A DNA stretch of 64,000 nt from Caulobacter sp. FWC26 (GTDB lineage Bacteria > Pseudomonadota > Alphaproteobacteria > Caulobacterales > Caulobacteraceae): assembly GCF_002742645.2 (NCBI RefSeq), contig NZ_CP033875.1:4380001-4444000 (forward strand), written 5' to 3'. The notes beneath the pieces were generated by a model. That model ran no database searches. It worked only from the letters and a program-made list of their open reading frames with translations, and was not told where the DNA came from. This document shows, in pieces, positions 37,915-45,401 of the stretch (its first letter is position 1; every line of letters begins with the position of its first letter). The position numbers and the translations under genes are program-made.

Positions 37915-38961
37915 ATGAGCAAGACCGATCCGGGGAACTATTTCGAAGACTTCCGACTGGGCCAGAGGCTGGTCCACGCCACGCCGCGCACCGTGACGGC
38001 GGGGGATGTGGCGCTCTACACCGCGCTCTATGGCCCGCGCTTCTCGCTGTTTTCCTCGGACGCCTTCGCGCAAGGGTGCGGCCTTATGTCCGCCCCCGTC
38101 GACCCGCTAATCGCGTTCCACGTGGTGTTCGGCAAGACCGTGCCCGACATCAGCCTGAACGCCGTCGCGAATCTCGGCTACGCCGAGGGCCGCTTTCTGG
38201 CGCCGGTCTTCCCGGGCGACACGCTGAGCGCCGTCTCCGACGTCATCGGGCTGAAGGAAAACTCCAACCGCAAGACCGGCGTCGTCTATGTCCGCACCAC
38301 GGGCGTGAACCAGCGGGGCGAGGCGGTGCTGAGCTATGTGCGCTGGGTGATGGTGCGCAAGCGCGACGCCGAGGCCGAGATCGCTGAGCAGACCGTCCCG
38401 TCCCTGGCCGGCGCGGTGGCGCCCGCCGACTTGACGCTGCCGCAAGGCCTCGACTTTTCCGCCTATGACTGGTCGCTGGCGGGCGCCCCGCACGCCTTCG
38501 AGGACTACGCGATCGGCGAAAAGATCGACCATATCGACGGCATGGCCGTGGAAGAGGCCGAGCACCAGATGGCCACGCGCCTGTGGCAAAACACCGCCAA
38601 GGTTCACTTCAACCAGTTCGAGCGCGCCAAGGACCCGTCCGGCAAGCGCCTCGTCTATGGCGGCGTGGTGATCTCGACGGCCAAGGCCCTGTCGTTCAAC
38701 GGGCTGCAGAACGCGGGTCTCATCCTGGCGATCAACGGCGGGCGGCACGTCGCGCCGTTCTTCGCCGGCGGCACGGTGTTCGCCTGGAGCGAGGTGCTGG
38801 ACAAGGCGGATCTCGGCGCCGCCGGCGCTCTGCGTCTGCGTCTGGTGGCCACGAAGGACCAGCCCTGCGACGCCTTCCCGGACAAGGAGGCCGAAGGAGC
38901 CTACGACCCGGCCGTGATCCTCGACTTCGACTACTGGGCGGCGGTTCCCAAGCGTGGCTGA
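37915..38961 (+). CDS. MaoC-family double-hotdog dehydratase (mesaconyl-CoA hydratase-like)
   Basis: A 348-residue protein with two hotdog units. The first holds YFEDFRLGQRLVHATPRTVTAGDVALYTALYG, and the second holds FEDYAIGEKIDHIDGMAVEEAEHQMATRLWQNTAKVHFN. The pattern HFN-x(4)-AKD and GRHVAPFFAGGTV resembles mesaconyl/beta-methylmalyl-CoA hydratases of the ethylmalonyl-CoA and related pathways. The CitE-like gene at 40.5 kb and mdh beside it fit such a route, but substrate is inferred only. GAGGGG precedes the ATGATG; ATG 37915 gives better spacing than 37912. It overlaps the HIT gene start by 8 bp. Confidence 0.82.
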   Translation: MSKTDPGNYFEDFRLGQRLVHATPRTVTAGDVALYTALYGPRFSLFSSDAFAQGCGLMSAPVDPLIAFHVVFGKTVPDISLNAVANLGYAEGRFLAPVFPGDTLSAVSDVIGLKENSNRKTGVVYVRTTGVNQRGEAVLSYVRWVMVRKRDAEAEIAEQTVPSLAGAVAPADLTLPQGLDFSAYDWSLAGAPHAFEDYAIGEKIDHIDGMAVEEAEHQMATRLWQNTAKVHFNQFERAKDPSGKRLVYGGVVISTAKALSFNGLQNAGLILAINGGRHVAPFFAGGTVFAWSEVLDKADLGAAGALRLRLVATKDQPCDAFPDKEAEGAYDPAVILDFDYWAAVPKRG

Positions 38962-39379
38962 GTTCGCGCTGGACCCGGCGTTCGTGGCGACCTCGCATTC
39001 GGTGATCCAGCTGCCGCTGTGCGAGGTCAGGCTGCAGGATGACGCGCGCTATCCCTGGCTGGTGCTGATCCCGCGCCGGCCCGGTCTGCGGGAGCTGGAG
39101 GATCTGAGCCCCGCTGATCGCGTCCAGCTTCTTGAGGAAACCCTCCATGCCGGATCCGCCGTCCGCGCGATCGGGTCCACGCTCGGCCTGGCGGTCGACA
39201 AGTTGAATATCGGGGCCCTGGGCAATGTCACCGCCCAGCTGCATGTCCATGTCGTCGGACGGCGCCCGGGCGATCCCGCCTGGCCGGGCCCGGTCTGGGG
39301 CCACAGCCCAGCCGAGGCTTACCCGGCAGAGGTTCGCGACACGGCGATCACGGCCGCCCGCGCAGCCCTGGCGGTCTAG
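38954..39379 (+). CDS. HIT family protein
   Basis: A 141-residue histidine-triad-fold protein, a nucleotidyl hydrolase or transferase. The triad segment reads NVTAQLHVHVVGRRPGDPAWPGP, so the first His of the usual H-x-H-x-H is Gln, as in several bacterial HIT subfamilies; the remaining HVH is intact. The N-terminus (LQDDARYPWLVLIPRRPGLREL) is typical. GTG 38954 lies inside the end of the MaoC gene, implying coupling. Its stop codon lies within the next palindromic repeat. Confidence 0.88.
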   Translation: MAEFALDPAFVATSHSVIQLPLCEVRLQDDARYPWLVLIPRRPGLRELEDLSPADRVQLLEETLHAGSAVRAIGSTLGLAVDKLNIGALGNVTAQLHVHVVGRRPGDPAWPGPVWGHSPAEAYPAEVRDTAITAARAALAV

Positions 39380-39416
39380 AGCATCTTCCGATCTGTTTGG
39401 ATCGGAGAAATGCTCT
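39378..39416. repeat. Palindromic repeat/terminator (AGAGCA type)
   Basis: AGAGCA and TGCTCT close the element, and CCGAT pairs with ATCGG inside. It overlaps the HIT stop codon and sits between converging genes, so it may serve as a bidirectional terminator. This AGAGCA...TGCTCT form is frequent in alphaproteobacterial spacers. Confidence 0.65.
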
Positions 39417-39430
39417 CGTCCTCTGTAGCT

Positions 39431-40471
39431 CTAGCGCTTCTTTTTCTTGGCGCTCTTGGCCGGCGTCGCCTTGGCCTTGCCCTTGCGCGCGGCGGTGGCC
39501 TTGGACTTGCCCTTCTTGCCGGCCGAGGCCTTGCTCTTCTTGGCGGCGGCGGCGCACTTGGCCTTGGCCGCCTTCAGGGCCTTGCCCTTCTTGCCCTTGG
39601 TGGAACAGACCGGCGCGGCGGCGGCGGCCGGCGCAGGACGGCTGGCGACGACGCGCGGCGGCCAGACATAGGGGCCTCGCCCCTGAGACTCATAGCCTGG
39701 CGGCGCCTGCGGCAGGATGCGCTCGGCCCGCACGGCCACGGCCGAACCGTTCTCGAGCAGTTCGCCCGACCAGACCTCGTCAGCGGCGGGGCGCAGGGTG
39801 AGCACGGCCGACTCGCCGCCGCGTGGGCTGAAACGGGCGATAATCTGGTCGCCCTCGCGGCGCAGGTCGTCGATCAGGCCGGTCGAACCCACTGACCCCG
39901 GCCGCCGCACGTCGCGCCAGGCGCCTTCCAGCTCGCTCGCGCCGCCCGCCTTGTCGACGATCTGCAGCGCATAGAGCTCCCCGCCCTGCGCGCCTGTGAC
40001 CCTCCAGCCGCCATCGAGCGGACCTTGCAGGTTCTGCGCCGCCGCAATGGAGCCCTTGACCCTCAGTTCATAGATCTGGGCGGTCGTCAGGTAGGCGCCT
40101 GGCGCCGCTGGGGCTTCCGGCTCGGGGGGCGGAATCGGCAGGATACGCGCGCGACGGCGCGGCGCCGGCGCTTCAGCGGTTTCGGCGGCTTCCTCGTCCA
40201 AAGTCTGGGCGCTCTGGGCGATCAAATCGGCCAGGGGATCCAGAGCTTCCGGGACTTGAGCAGGATCAGCGCCCGACGGCGCGGCCTGAGGCGCGGTGTT
40301 GATCGGCGCATCGGCCCCGGCCGGGACCGGAACAGCCGGCCGGGCGCTCAGCGGAGGACCCTGTGTCCCGAAGGTCGGCACATAGTCTGCGGGCGGAGTC
40401 GTCGCCGGGGTCTGCTGCTGGGCCAGCGCGGGGCTGGCCACCAGGACGACGGATAGAACGATAGCCCGCAT
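39431..40471 (-). CDS. Secreted protein with Lys-rich histone-like tail
   Basis: A 346-residue protein not recognised as a named family. A signal peptide (RAIVLSVVLVASPALAQQQ) directs export. Residues 20-150 are Pro/Ala-rich. A middle domain of about 130 residues (AAQNLQGPLDGGWRVTGAQGG ... FSPRGGESAVLTLRP) looks like a beta-rich globular unit. The final 70 residues are dominated by Lys/Ala/Ser, of the KKSKASAGKKGKSK type, like histone H1 or AlgP tails, which is odd for an exported protein. Two Cys sit in the tail. ATG 40471 has AAGG upstream and starts the signal; the longer 392-residue reading is rejected. Lies directly downstream of the CitE-like gene. Confidence 0.75.
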   Translation of the reverse strand: MRAIVLSVVLVASPALAQQQTPATTPPADYVPTFGTQGPPLSARPAVPVPAGADAPINTAPQAAPSGADPAQVPEALDPLADLIAQSAQTLDEEAAETAEAPAPRRRARILPIPPPEPEAPAAPGAYLTTAQIYELRVKGSIAAAQNLQGPLDGGWRVTGAQGGELYALQIVDKAGGASELEGAWRDVRRPGSVGSTGLIDDLRREGDQIIARFSPRGGESAVLTLRPAADEVWSGELLENGSAVAVRAERILPQAPPGYESQGRGPYVWPPRVVASRPAPAAAAAPVCSTKGKKGKALKAAKAKCAAAAKKSKASAGKKGKSKATAARKGKAKATPAKSAKKKKR

Positions 40472-40490
40472 AGAAACCTTCAAACGCCGC

Positions 40491-41378
40491 CTAAGCTTCC
40501 GCCGATCGTCCCGAAATGGCCTCCGCCACCGCGACAAGACGCTCTGCCTGCGCCAGATGCAAGCGTTCGGCCATCTTTCCATCGACGCGCAGAGCGCCTT
40601 TGCCAGCATTTTCGGGCGCGTTGAAGGCGGCGATCACCGCCTGGCTCCAGGCCACGTCCTCGGGCGAGGGCGAGAACACCCGATTGCAGATCTCAAGGTG
40701 CTTGGGATGGATCAGGGTCTTGCCGTCGAAGCCGAAATCGACGCCCTGGGTGCAGACCGCCTCCAACGCCGCGAGGTCCTCAATGTCGTTGTGCACGCCG
40801 TCCAGGATCGTCAGGCCATGGGCCCGCGCGGCGGCGACCGAAAGGGTTAACAAGGGCAGGAAGGGCGCACGGTCCGGCGTCTGGCGCGCCCGCATCTCCT
40901 TGGCGAAGTCGTTGACGCCCATGACCCAAGCCGACAGGCGGGTAGCATGCCTGGCCTCGGCGATCTCCCACAGGTGGAAAGCCGCCTTCGCCGTCTCGAT
41001 CATGGTCCATAGGCGCGTGCTGGGCGGCGCCGACGTCAGGTGCTGGTCGTAAAGGCGAACGTCAGAGGCGTCGTTGACCTTGGGAACGAGCACCGCGTCC
41101 GGCCCCGCCTCGGCGGCGGCGGCCAGGTCTTCGGCGCCCCACGGCGTGTCGATTCCGTTGACCCGGATCACCACCTCGCGGGGACCAAAGCCGCCCGCCT
41201 TGACCGCCGCCACCGCGGCTTCGCGGGCCGCCGGCTTCATCTCGGGCGCGACAGCGTCTTCCAGGTCCAGGATGATCACGTCGGCGTCGAGGCTGCGAGC
41301 CTTCTCGACCGCCTTGGCGTTGGACGCGGGCATATAGAGCGCGCTGCGACGCGGACGATGGGCTTGGGCGGTGGTCAT
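40491..41378 (-). CDS. CitE-like HpcH/HpaI lyase (malyl-CoA lyase family)
   Basis: A 295-residue TIM-barrel C-C lyase of the CitE/malyl-CoA lyase family, which cleaves or forms malyl-CoA-type thioesters with Mg2+. Motifs: RSALYMPASNAKAVEKARSLDADVIILDLEDAVAPEMK (phosphate/CoA and metal-binding), VIRVNGIDTPWGAEDL, WTMIETAKAAFHLWEI with the metal Glu, WVMGVNDFAKEM with the metal Asp, DFGFDGKTLIHPKHLEICN. Substrate could be malyl-CoA, beta-methylmalyl-CoA or citramalyl-CoA. The ATG at 41378 follows GGGGAG. mdh and a MaoC hydratase nearby support a role in short-chain acyl-CoA handling (inference). Confidence 0.88.
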   Translation of the reverse strand: MTTAQAHRPRRSALYMPASNAKAVEKARSLDADVIILDLEDAVAPEMKPAAREAAVAAVKAGGFGPREVVIRVNGIDTPWGAEDLAAAAEAGPDAVLVPKVNDASDVRLYDQHLTSAPPSTRLWTMIETAKAAFHLWEIAEARHATRLSAWVMGVNDFAKEMRARQTPDRAPFLPLLTLSVAAARAHGLTILDGVHNDIEDLAALEAVCTQGVDFGFDGKTLIHPKHLEICNRVFSPSPEDVAWSQAVIAAFNAPENAGKGALRVDGKMAERLHLAQAERLVAVAEAISGRSAEA

Positions 41379-41512
41379 GGGAACTCCCCTGCGGTTTTTT
41401 GTGCTTTGCGGCGACCTTAGCATTGCTGCGACGCAGCAAAAGCCTTTCGGCTGAAATCATCGCCACGGGGAAGCGACTTGTCGCCTCTCGTGCGCGGGCG
41501 CAGGATCGGCCC

Positions 41513-41896
41513 ATGACCATCACGCGCTATGACAAGGACGCCCGCAACGTGCTCGGAACGGCGCTGGCGCCGTGCTCGCTGGACCCCGTCACAGGCTTCT
41601 ACCGCAACGGCTGCTGCGAGACGGGTCCGCACGATCTGGGCCTGCACACGGTGTGCGCCGTGATGACCAGCGCGTTCCTCGCCTTCTCGAAGGCCCAGGG
41701 CAACGACCTCTCCACGCCCCGCCCGGACCTGGCCTTCCCCGGCCTGAAGCCAGGCGACCGCTGGTGTCTGTGCGCCGGACGCTGGAAGGAGGCGCTGGAC
41801 GCGGGCGTGGCGCCGCAGGTCGTGCTGGAGGCGACGCATGAGGAAATGCTGGCCGTGGTTCCACTGGGCGTGCTGAAGGACCACGCCGCCGCCTGA
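41513..41896 (+). CDS. DUF2237 family protein
   Basis: A 127-residue protein of the DUF2237 family, function unknown. It shows the family segments NVLGTALAPCSLDPVTGFYRNGCC, then DLGLHTVCAVMTSAFLAFSKAQGNDLSTP and PGLKPGDRWCLCAGRWKEAL. Six Cys residues, including CC and CLC, are retained and could bind metal or form disulfides. No signal peptide. The start ATG 41513 has AGGATC upstream; the reading from 41399 begins in a non-family frame extension. It converges on thpR with no gap. Confidence 0.88.
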   Translation: MTITRYDKDARNVLGTALAPCSLDPVTGFYRNGCCETGPHDLGLHTVCAVMTSAFLAFSKAQGNDLSTPRPDLAFPGLKPGDRWCLCAGRWKEALDAGVAPQVVLEATHEEMLAVVPLGVLKDHAAA

Positions 41897-42436
41897 TCAG
41901 GCTTCCAGCAGATATTCGCGCTCAAGCCGATAGGCCGACCCTTCGCGCGTCTGCCAGCTGGAATAGAGGCCGAAGCGATCGACCCTGAAGGCCGGCGAAC
42001 GCAGAAGGTTGTTGGCCTGCAGCCAGGCGCCGACCTCCGGAACCGACGGGCGCTTCAGGTAGGCCAGGGTCACGTGCGGCGTGTAGAGACGGCTTTCCGG
42101 CTTCAGGCCCGCCGTGCGCGCGGCGCGCTCATGGCTTTTCTGGAGCTGGCGCAGGGCGGCGCTCTCGTCCACCCCCGCCCAGACGGCGTGGATGTCGACG
42201 CTCTCGCCGAAGTGACCCGCACCGGCCAGCGACAGATCAAACGCGGGCGCGGTGATCTCCGACAGCGCCTCATCCAGATCGGCGGCGACATCCTCGGCGA
42301 CATCGCCGACGAAGCGCAGCGTGATGTGGAAGGCCTCAAGCGGCCGCCACCGCGCCGCCTCGATCCCGTACTGACGCGGCAGCAGCCCCTGGCCGATCTC
42401 GGGCGGGATAGCGATGGCGGTGAAGAGACGGATCAT
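41897..42436 (-). CDS. thpR: RNA 2',3'-cyclic phosphodiesterase
   Basis: 2H phosphoesterase of the LigT/ThpR family acting on 2',3'-cyclic or 2'-5'-linked RNA ends. The 179 residues contain the two HxTx motifs, HITLRFVGD near residue 38 and HVTLAYLKR near residue 120, plus the start IRLFTAIAIP typical of the family. The start ATG 42436 lies only 8 bp from the stop of the aldo/keto reductase gene on the same strand, so the two probably share a transcript. Convergent with DUF2237. Confidence 0.93.
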   Translation of the reverse strand: MIRLFTAIAIPPEIGQGLLPRQYGIEAARWRPLEAFHITLRFVGDVAEDVAADLDEALSEITAPAFDLSLAGAGHFGESVDIHAVWAGVDESAALRQLQKSHERAARTAGLKPESRLYTPHVTLAYLKRPSVPEVGAWLQANNLLRSPAFRVDRFGLYSSWQTREGSAYRLEREYLLEA

Positions 42437-42443
42437 CGGTGCG

Positions 42444-43496
42444 TTACGGGCACGGATTGGGGTGACGCAGGTGGATGGCCTCGACCGCCTTTTCAAGCTC
42501 GTCGGTCCAGGTCAGGTCGAAGGCGTCGATATTCGTCTTCAGCTGCGCCATCGAGGTGGCGCCGATGATGGTGGACGTGACGAACGGGCGCGCGTCGCAG
42601 AACTTCAGCGCCAGCTGGGCGGGATCCAGGCCGTGCGCGCGCGCCAGATCGACATAGCTCCGGAACGCCTCGAGCGCGCCCGGGCCCTCATAGCGCTGCA
42701 TCCGGTCGTAGAGCGCCTTGCGCGAACCTGCCGGCAGCGCGCCGTCCAGGTATTTGCCGGTTAACTGACCCTGGGCCAACGGCGAATAGGCCAAGAGTCC
42801 GACCTGCTCGCGCATGGCGATCTCGGCCAGACCGTACTCGAACGTGCGGTTTGCCAGGTGATAGGCGTTCTGGATCGACGCGATGCGGGGCAGGCCCCGC
42901 GTGTCGCTTTCCGACAGGAACCGCATCACGCCCCAGGGAAACTCGTTCGAGACCCCGACATGGCGGATATTGCCCTTCTTCACGTGGGCGTCGAGCGCCA
43001 GGAGGATGTCGCCGAAGCTCTCGAACTCCAGGCTGTAGTCCTTGAAGGTCTGGCCGCCGAACACGCGCACCCGGCGATCGGGCCAGTGCAGCTGGTAGAG
43101 ATCCAGATAGTCAGTCCCGAGCCGACGAAGCGACCCCTCGACCGCCTCGTCGATCTGCGCCTTGGTCTGACGCGTGACCGTCCCGTCCTTGCGCAGCCAG
43201 GGCAGGCCGCCGAAGGCCGCGCCTTGGCCGGCCACCTTTGAGGCGAGCACGATTTCCTGCCGCTTGCCGGTCTTGCGAAGCCAGGAACCGATATAGGTTT
43301 CGGTCAGGCCCTGGGTCTCGGGCGTGGGCGGGCTGGCGTAGAGCTCCGCCGTGTCCCAGAAGTTCACCCCCCGGCTCAGCGCGTAGTCCATCTGCTCATG
43401 CGCCTCGGCCTCGGAATTCTGCGAGCCCCAGGTCATGGTTCCGAGGCAGCAGCGCGACACCGTCACGTCCGTCCGGCCGAGCTTGGCGTATTCCAT
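42444..43496 (-). CDS. tas: Aldo/keto reductase, Tas type
   Basis: NADPH-dependent oxidoreductase. The 350-residue TIM barrel has the Tas-specific start RTDVTVSRCCLGTMTWGSQ and NSEAEAHEQMDYALSRGVNFWDTAELYASPPTP with catalytic Asp and Tyr. Lys is in IVLASKVAG and His in YQLHWPD. The C-terminal NADPH site is in LAYSPLAQGQLTGKYLDG and STIIGATSMAQLK. E. coli Tas complements tyrosine auxotrophy, but the natural substrate is not defined. ATG 43496 follows GAGG; earlier ATGs add a leader unlike the family. Upstream lies the BI-1 gene on the opposite strand. Confidence 0.92.
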   Translation of the reverse strand: MEYAKLGRTDVTVSRCCLGTMTWGSQNSEAEAHEQMDYALSRGVNFWDTAELYASPPTPETQGLTETYIGSWLRKTGKRQEIVLASKVAGQGAAFGGLPWLRKDGTVTRQTKAQIDEAVEGSLRRLGTDYLDLYQLHWPDRRVRVFGGQTFKDYSLEFESFGDILLALDAHVKKGNIRHVGVSNEFPWGVMRFLSESDTRGLPRIASIQNAYHLANRTFEYGLAEIAMREQVGLLAYSPLAQGQLTGKYLDGALPAGSRKALYDRMQRYEGPGALEAFRSYVDLARAHGLDPAQLALKFCDARPFVTSTIIGATSMAQLKTNIDAFDLTWTDELEKAVEAIHLRHPNPCP

Positions 43497-43661
43497 GGGG
43501 GATGCCTCTTTTTGCGCAGGATCCGCGTTGTAGAGGGGTCGACGGATCTCTCGCAAGATGGACGCGGCGGCAGCGGATCTGGCCGAAATTTCGCGAACGC
43601 ATACCATGAACGCATCTCACGGGGGATTGCGCGAACGGCGGGGACAACCGATATTTGGTGA

Positions 43662-43678
43662 GCGTCCACGGTGGACGC
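43662..43678 (+). promoter_or_regulatory. Hairpin just before the BI-1 ribosome binding site
   Basis: GCGTCC, ACGGT, GGACGC forms a compact stem-loop 20 bases before the start codon; AAGGG of the Shine-Dalgarno follows immediately. The ybhL leader RNA family of alphaproteobacteria is known upstream of BI-1 (YbhL) genes; whether this is one was not tested. Confidence 0.4.
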
Positions 43679-43698
43679 CTAGCTCAAGGGCTTATTCG

Positions 43699-44451
43699 AT
43701 GAACGACTTCAACCGCGGCTATGCGCGCTCGATCCCGGCGGATCGCGCCGACATGTCGGTTGACGCCGGCCTGCGCAAATTCATGCTCGGCGTCTACAAC
43801 AAAGTGGCGGCTGGTCTGGTGGTCTCGGGCGCTCTGGCCTACGCCACCTCTTCGGTCCCGGCGATCCGCGACCTGATGTTCGTGGTGCAGGGCGACCGTC
43901 TGGTCGGCGTGACCCCGCTCTATCTGGTGGTGGCCTTCGCGCCGCTGGTGCTGATGCTGGTGGCGGGCTTCGCGCTGCGTAACCCCAAGCCGCAAACGGC
44001 CGGCGCCCTCTACTGGACCATCGTCGCGCTGATCGGCGCCTCCTTGGGCTCGGTCGTCCTGCGCTATACGGGCGAATCAGTCGCCGCGACCTTCTTCGTC
44101 ACCGCCACCGCCTTCGGCGGCCTCAGCCTGTTCGGCTACACCACCAAAAAGGACCTGACCGGTTTCGGCAGCTTCCTGATGATGGGCGTGATCGGCCTGG
44201 TCGTGGCCTCGCTGGTCAGCATCTTCCTGAAGAGCCCGGCGCTGATGTTCGCCATCAACGTTCTGGGCGTGTTCATCTTCGCGGGCCTGATCGCCTACGA
44301 CACCCAGCGCCTGAAGATGACCTATTACGAGCTGGGCGGCGACGGCACGTCGATGGCCGTGGCCACCAACTTCGGCGCGCTGAGCCTCTACATCAACTTC
44401 ATCAACCTGTTCCAATTCCTGCTGTCGTTTATGGGCGGCAACCGGGATTAG
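43699..44451 (+). CDS. Bax inhibitor-1/YccA family membrane protein
   Basis: A 250-residue integral membrane protein of the BI-1/TMBIM family, related to YbhL/YccA, implicated in ion (Ca2+) leak or regulation of FtsH-type proteolysis. After a soluble N-terminus (MNDFNRGYARSIPADRADMSVDAG) come seven hydrophobic helices. The family motif is ALMFAINVLGVFIFAGLIAYDTQRLK, whose IAYDTQ Asp is part of the conserved di-Asp pH sensor. It ends NFINLFQFLLSFMG. ATG 43699 has AAGGG upstream; a long in-frame extension to 43558 is not family-like. Followed by an intrinsic terminator. Confidence 0.93.
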   Translation: MNDFNRGYARSIPADRADMSVDAGLRKFMLGVYNKVAAGLVVSGALAYATSSVPAIRDLMFVVQGDRLVGVTPLYLVVAFAPLVLMLVAGFALRNPKPQTAGALYWTIVALIGASLGSVVLRYTGESVAATFFVTATAFGGLSLFGYTTKKDLTGFGSFLMMGVIGLVVASLVSIFLKSPALMFAINVLGVFIFAGLIAYDTQRLKMTYYELGGDGTSMAVATNFGALSLYINFINLFQFLLSFMGGNRD

Positions 44452-44482
44452 GCGAACTTCTTCATCGTCCAGCGATGACGAG

Positions 44483-44516
44483 AACCCCGGCGGATCCTCC
44501 GCCGGGGTTTTTCTTT
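44483..44516 (+). terminator. Intrinsic terminator of the BI-1 gene
   Basis: AACCCCGGCGGA, a 3-nt loop, then its exact complement TCCGCCGGGGTT followed by TTTCTTT. A perfect 12-bp stem with a T-rich tail. Confidence 0.93.
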
Positions 44517-44528
44517 GGCGGTCGAAGG

Positions 44529-44861
44529 TCAGTCGATGACCGCGAACCTGCCCTTCTCGAACACGCGCAAGACCTGTGAGAGCTCGTGGCCGCGCTTGAG
44601 GATCTGACCGCCCTGGCCATAGACCGCCCAGGCGCCCTGCTTGCGCGCCAGGGCCGGACGCTTCTCCACCCGATAGAGCGGCGCCTCGGCCGCGTGGCGG
44701 AAGATCGAAAACACAGCGCTCTCCGAGAGCCCGGCGATGCCGTAGTCACGCCATTCGCCGGCGGCCACCATGCGTCCATAAAGGCGCATCAGTTGGTCGA
44801 GCTCTCGACGCTCAAAGAACACGACGCCGCCAACGGGCGCGGATGAGGACTCCAGGGCCAT
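44529..44861 (-). CDS. DUF2794 family protein
   Basis: A 110-residue protein of the DUF2794 family, largely restricted to alphaproteobacteria, function unknown. It shows FFERRELDQLMRLYGRMVAAGEWRDYGI, then AVFSIFRHAAEAPLYRVEKRPALARKQGAWAVYGQGGQILKRGHELSQVLRVFE, close to the whole family consensus. No signal peptide or membrane segment. It ends near the BI-1 terminator (convergent); its start faces the 540-bp gap with the sRNA candidates. Confidence 0.9.
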   Translation of the reverse strand: MALESSSAPVGGVVFFERRELDQLMRLYGRMVAAGEWRDYGIAGLSESAVFSIFRHAAEAPLYRVEKRPALARKQGAWAVYGQGGQILKRGHELSQVLRVFEKGRFAVID

Positions 44862-44961
44862 CCGGCGAATCTAGCCCGAAATCCCCGGATTGGAACCGTC
44901 CGTGTCGGCACGGTCACGTCCGTCCAGAATGACACGCGTCGGACACGGTGCGCCCCGATAT

Positions 44962-45005
44962 GACCTTATTTCGGTCCATCGCCCGCCTGTTTGCGCCGCG
45001 ATAAC
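44962..45005 (+). promoter_or_regulatory. Conserved upstream block of sRNA candidate 1
   Basis: A 44-nt segment matching the block at 45197 at 35 of 44 positions without gaps. It holds a GACC/GGTC inverted repeat around seven AT-rich bases, the shared GCCTGTTT, and ends GCCGCGATAAC, which could be a -10 region. Probably a duplicated promoter (inference). Confidence 0.55.
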
Positions 45006-45006
45006 A

Positions 45007-45153
45007 ACAGTGTCGGCTGATCGGACATCCTGCGCTCCAGGATCCTGAACAGCCCCCCCAGCCCCCCGGATCGCGGGCCGGTCAGCCGACGAACCTATAT
45101 CCCCCTCCCCTGAAATGAGCCCGCGCGGACCTCCCCCCACCGCGCGGGCTTTT
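45007..45153 (+). ncRNA. Candidate small RNA 1 of a tandem pair
   Basis: No open frame fits. The predicted transcript starts shortly after ATAAC at 45001. GTCGGCTGA (45012) pairs with TCAGCCGAC (45082), a perfect 9-bp closing stem. Inside, ATCCTG/CAGGAT forms a hairpin, followed by the C-rich single-stranded stretch CAGCCCCCCCAGCCC at 45050. After a linker (45091-45118, containing CCCCCTCCCC) comes the terminator: GCCCGCGCGG (45119) with its exact complement (45140) and TTTT at 45150. The 11-nt terminator loop is ACCTCCCCCCA, containing CCTCC, the anti-Shine-Dalgarno sequence. This layout resembles C/U-rich sRNAs that block ribosome binding (inference). Transcript ends are unverified. Confidence 0.6.
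45119..45153 (+). terminator. Terminator of sRNA candidate 1
   Basis: Perfect 10-bp GC stem, 11-nt C-rich loop with CCTCC, then TTTT. The opposite strand lacks a T-run at its end, which fixes the orientation as plus. Confidence 0.85.
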
Positions 45154-45196
45154 CGCGTGTCGGGCTGACCGGCGCCGCGCTCGCGCGCCGCGAAAC

Positions 45197-45240
45197 GACC
45201 TTTATTTGGTCGATCCCTCGCCTGTTTAAGCCGCCATAAC
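45197..45240 (+). promoter_or_regulatory. Conserved upstream block of sRNA candidate 2
   Basis: Duplicate of the block at 44962 (35 of 44 identical). GACC-TTTATTT-GGTC here is followed by GCCTGTTT and GCCGCCATAAC. GCCATAAC differs at one specified position from the Caulobacter housekeeping -10 consensus GCTANAWC. Confidence 0.55.
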
Positions 45241-45244
45241 GGAG

Positions 45245-45363
45245 CTGTCGAAGGCAGCCGGACCGGGTCCTGACCAGCCCCCCCAGCCCTCCCGGTCACC
45301 AAGCGGTCGCCATCGACACCCGTAAGGACCCGCGCGGCTCGTCCCCTCCAGCCGCGCGGGTTT
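45245..45363 (+). ncRNA. Candidate small RNA 2 of a tandem pair
   Basis: The downstream relative of candidate 1. GTCGA (45247) pairs with TCGAC (45313), and GACCGGG (45261) pairs exactly with CCCGGTC (45291), lifting a loop that exposes the same 15-nt CAGCCCCCCCAGCCC motif at 45275. The terminator has a perfect 12-bp stem, ACCCGCGCGGCT (45328) with its complement (45350), and TTT after it. Its 10-nt loop CGTCCCCTCC again includes CCTCC. Stem bases differ between the two units while pairing is kept, which argues for conserved RNA structure rather than protein. Transcript ends are unverified. Confidence 0.6.
45328..45363 (+). terminator. Terminator of sRNA candidate 2
   Basis: Perfect 12-bp GC-rich stem with a 10-nt C/T-rich loop containing CCTCC, followed by a short TTT. 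Confidence 0.75.
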
Positions 45364-45401
45364 CCCTTGTCGAGAGTATCAGTGAAGAAGAGGTCGCGGG
45401 C

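Noticed and set aside
44881..44960. EcfG/SigT-type promoter (GGAAC ... CGTT) before sRNA candidate 1
   Set aside because: GGAAC is present at 44893, but no CGTT occurs at the right spacing.
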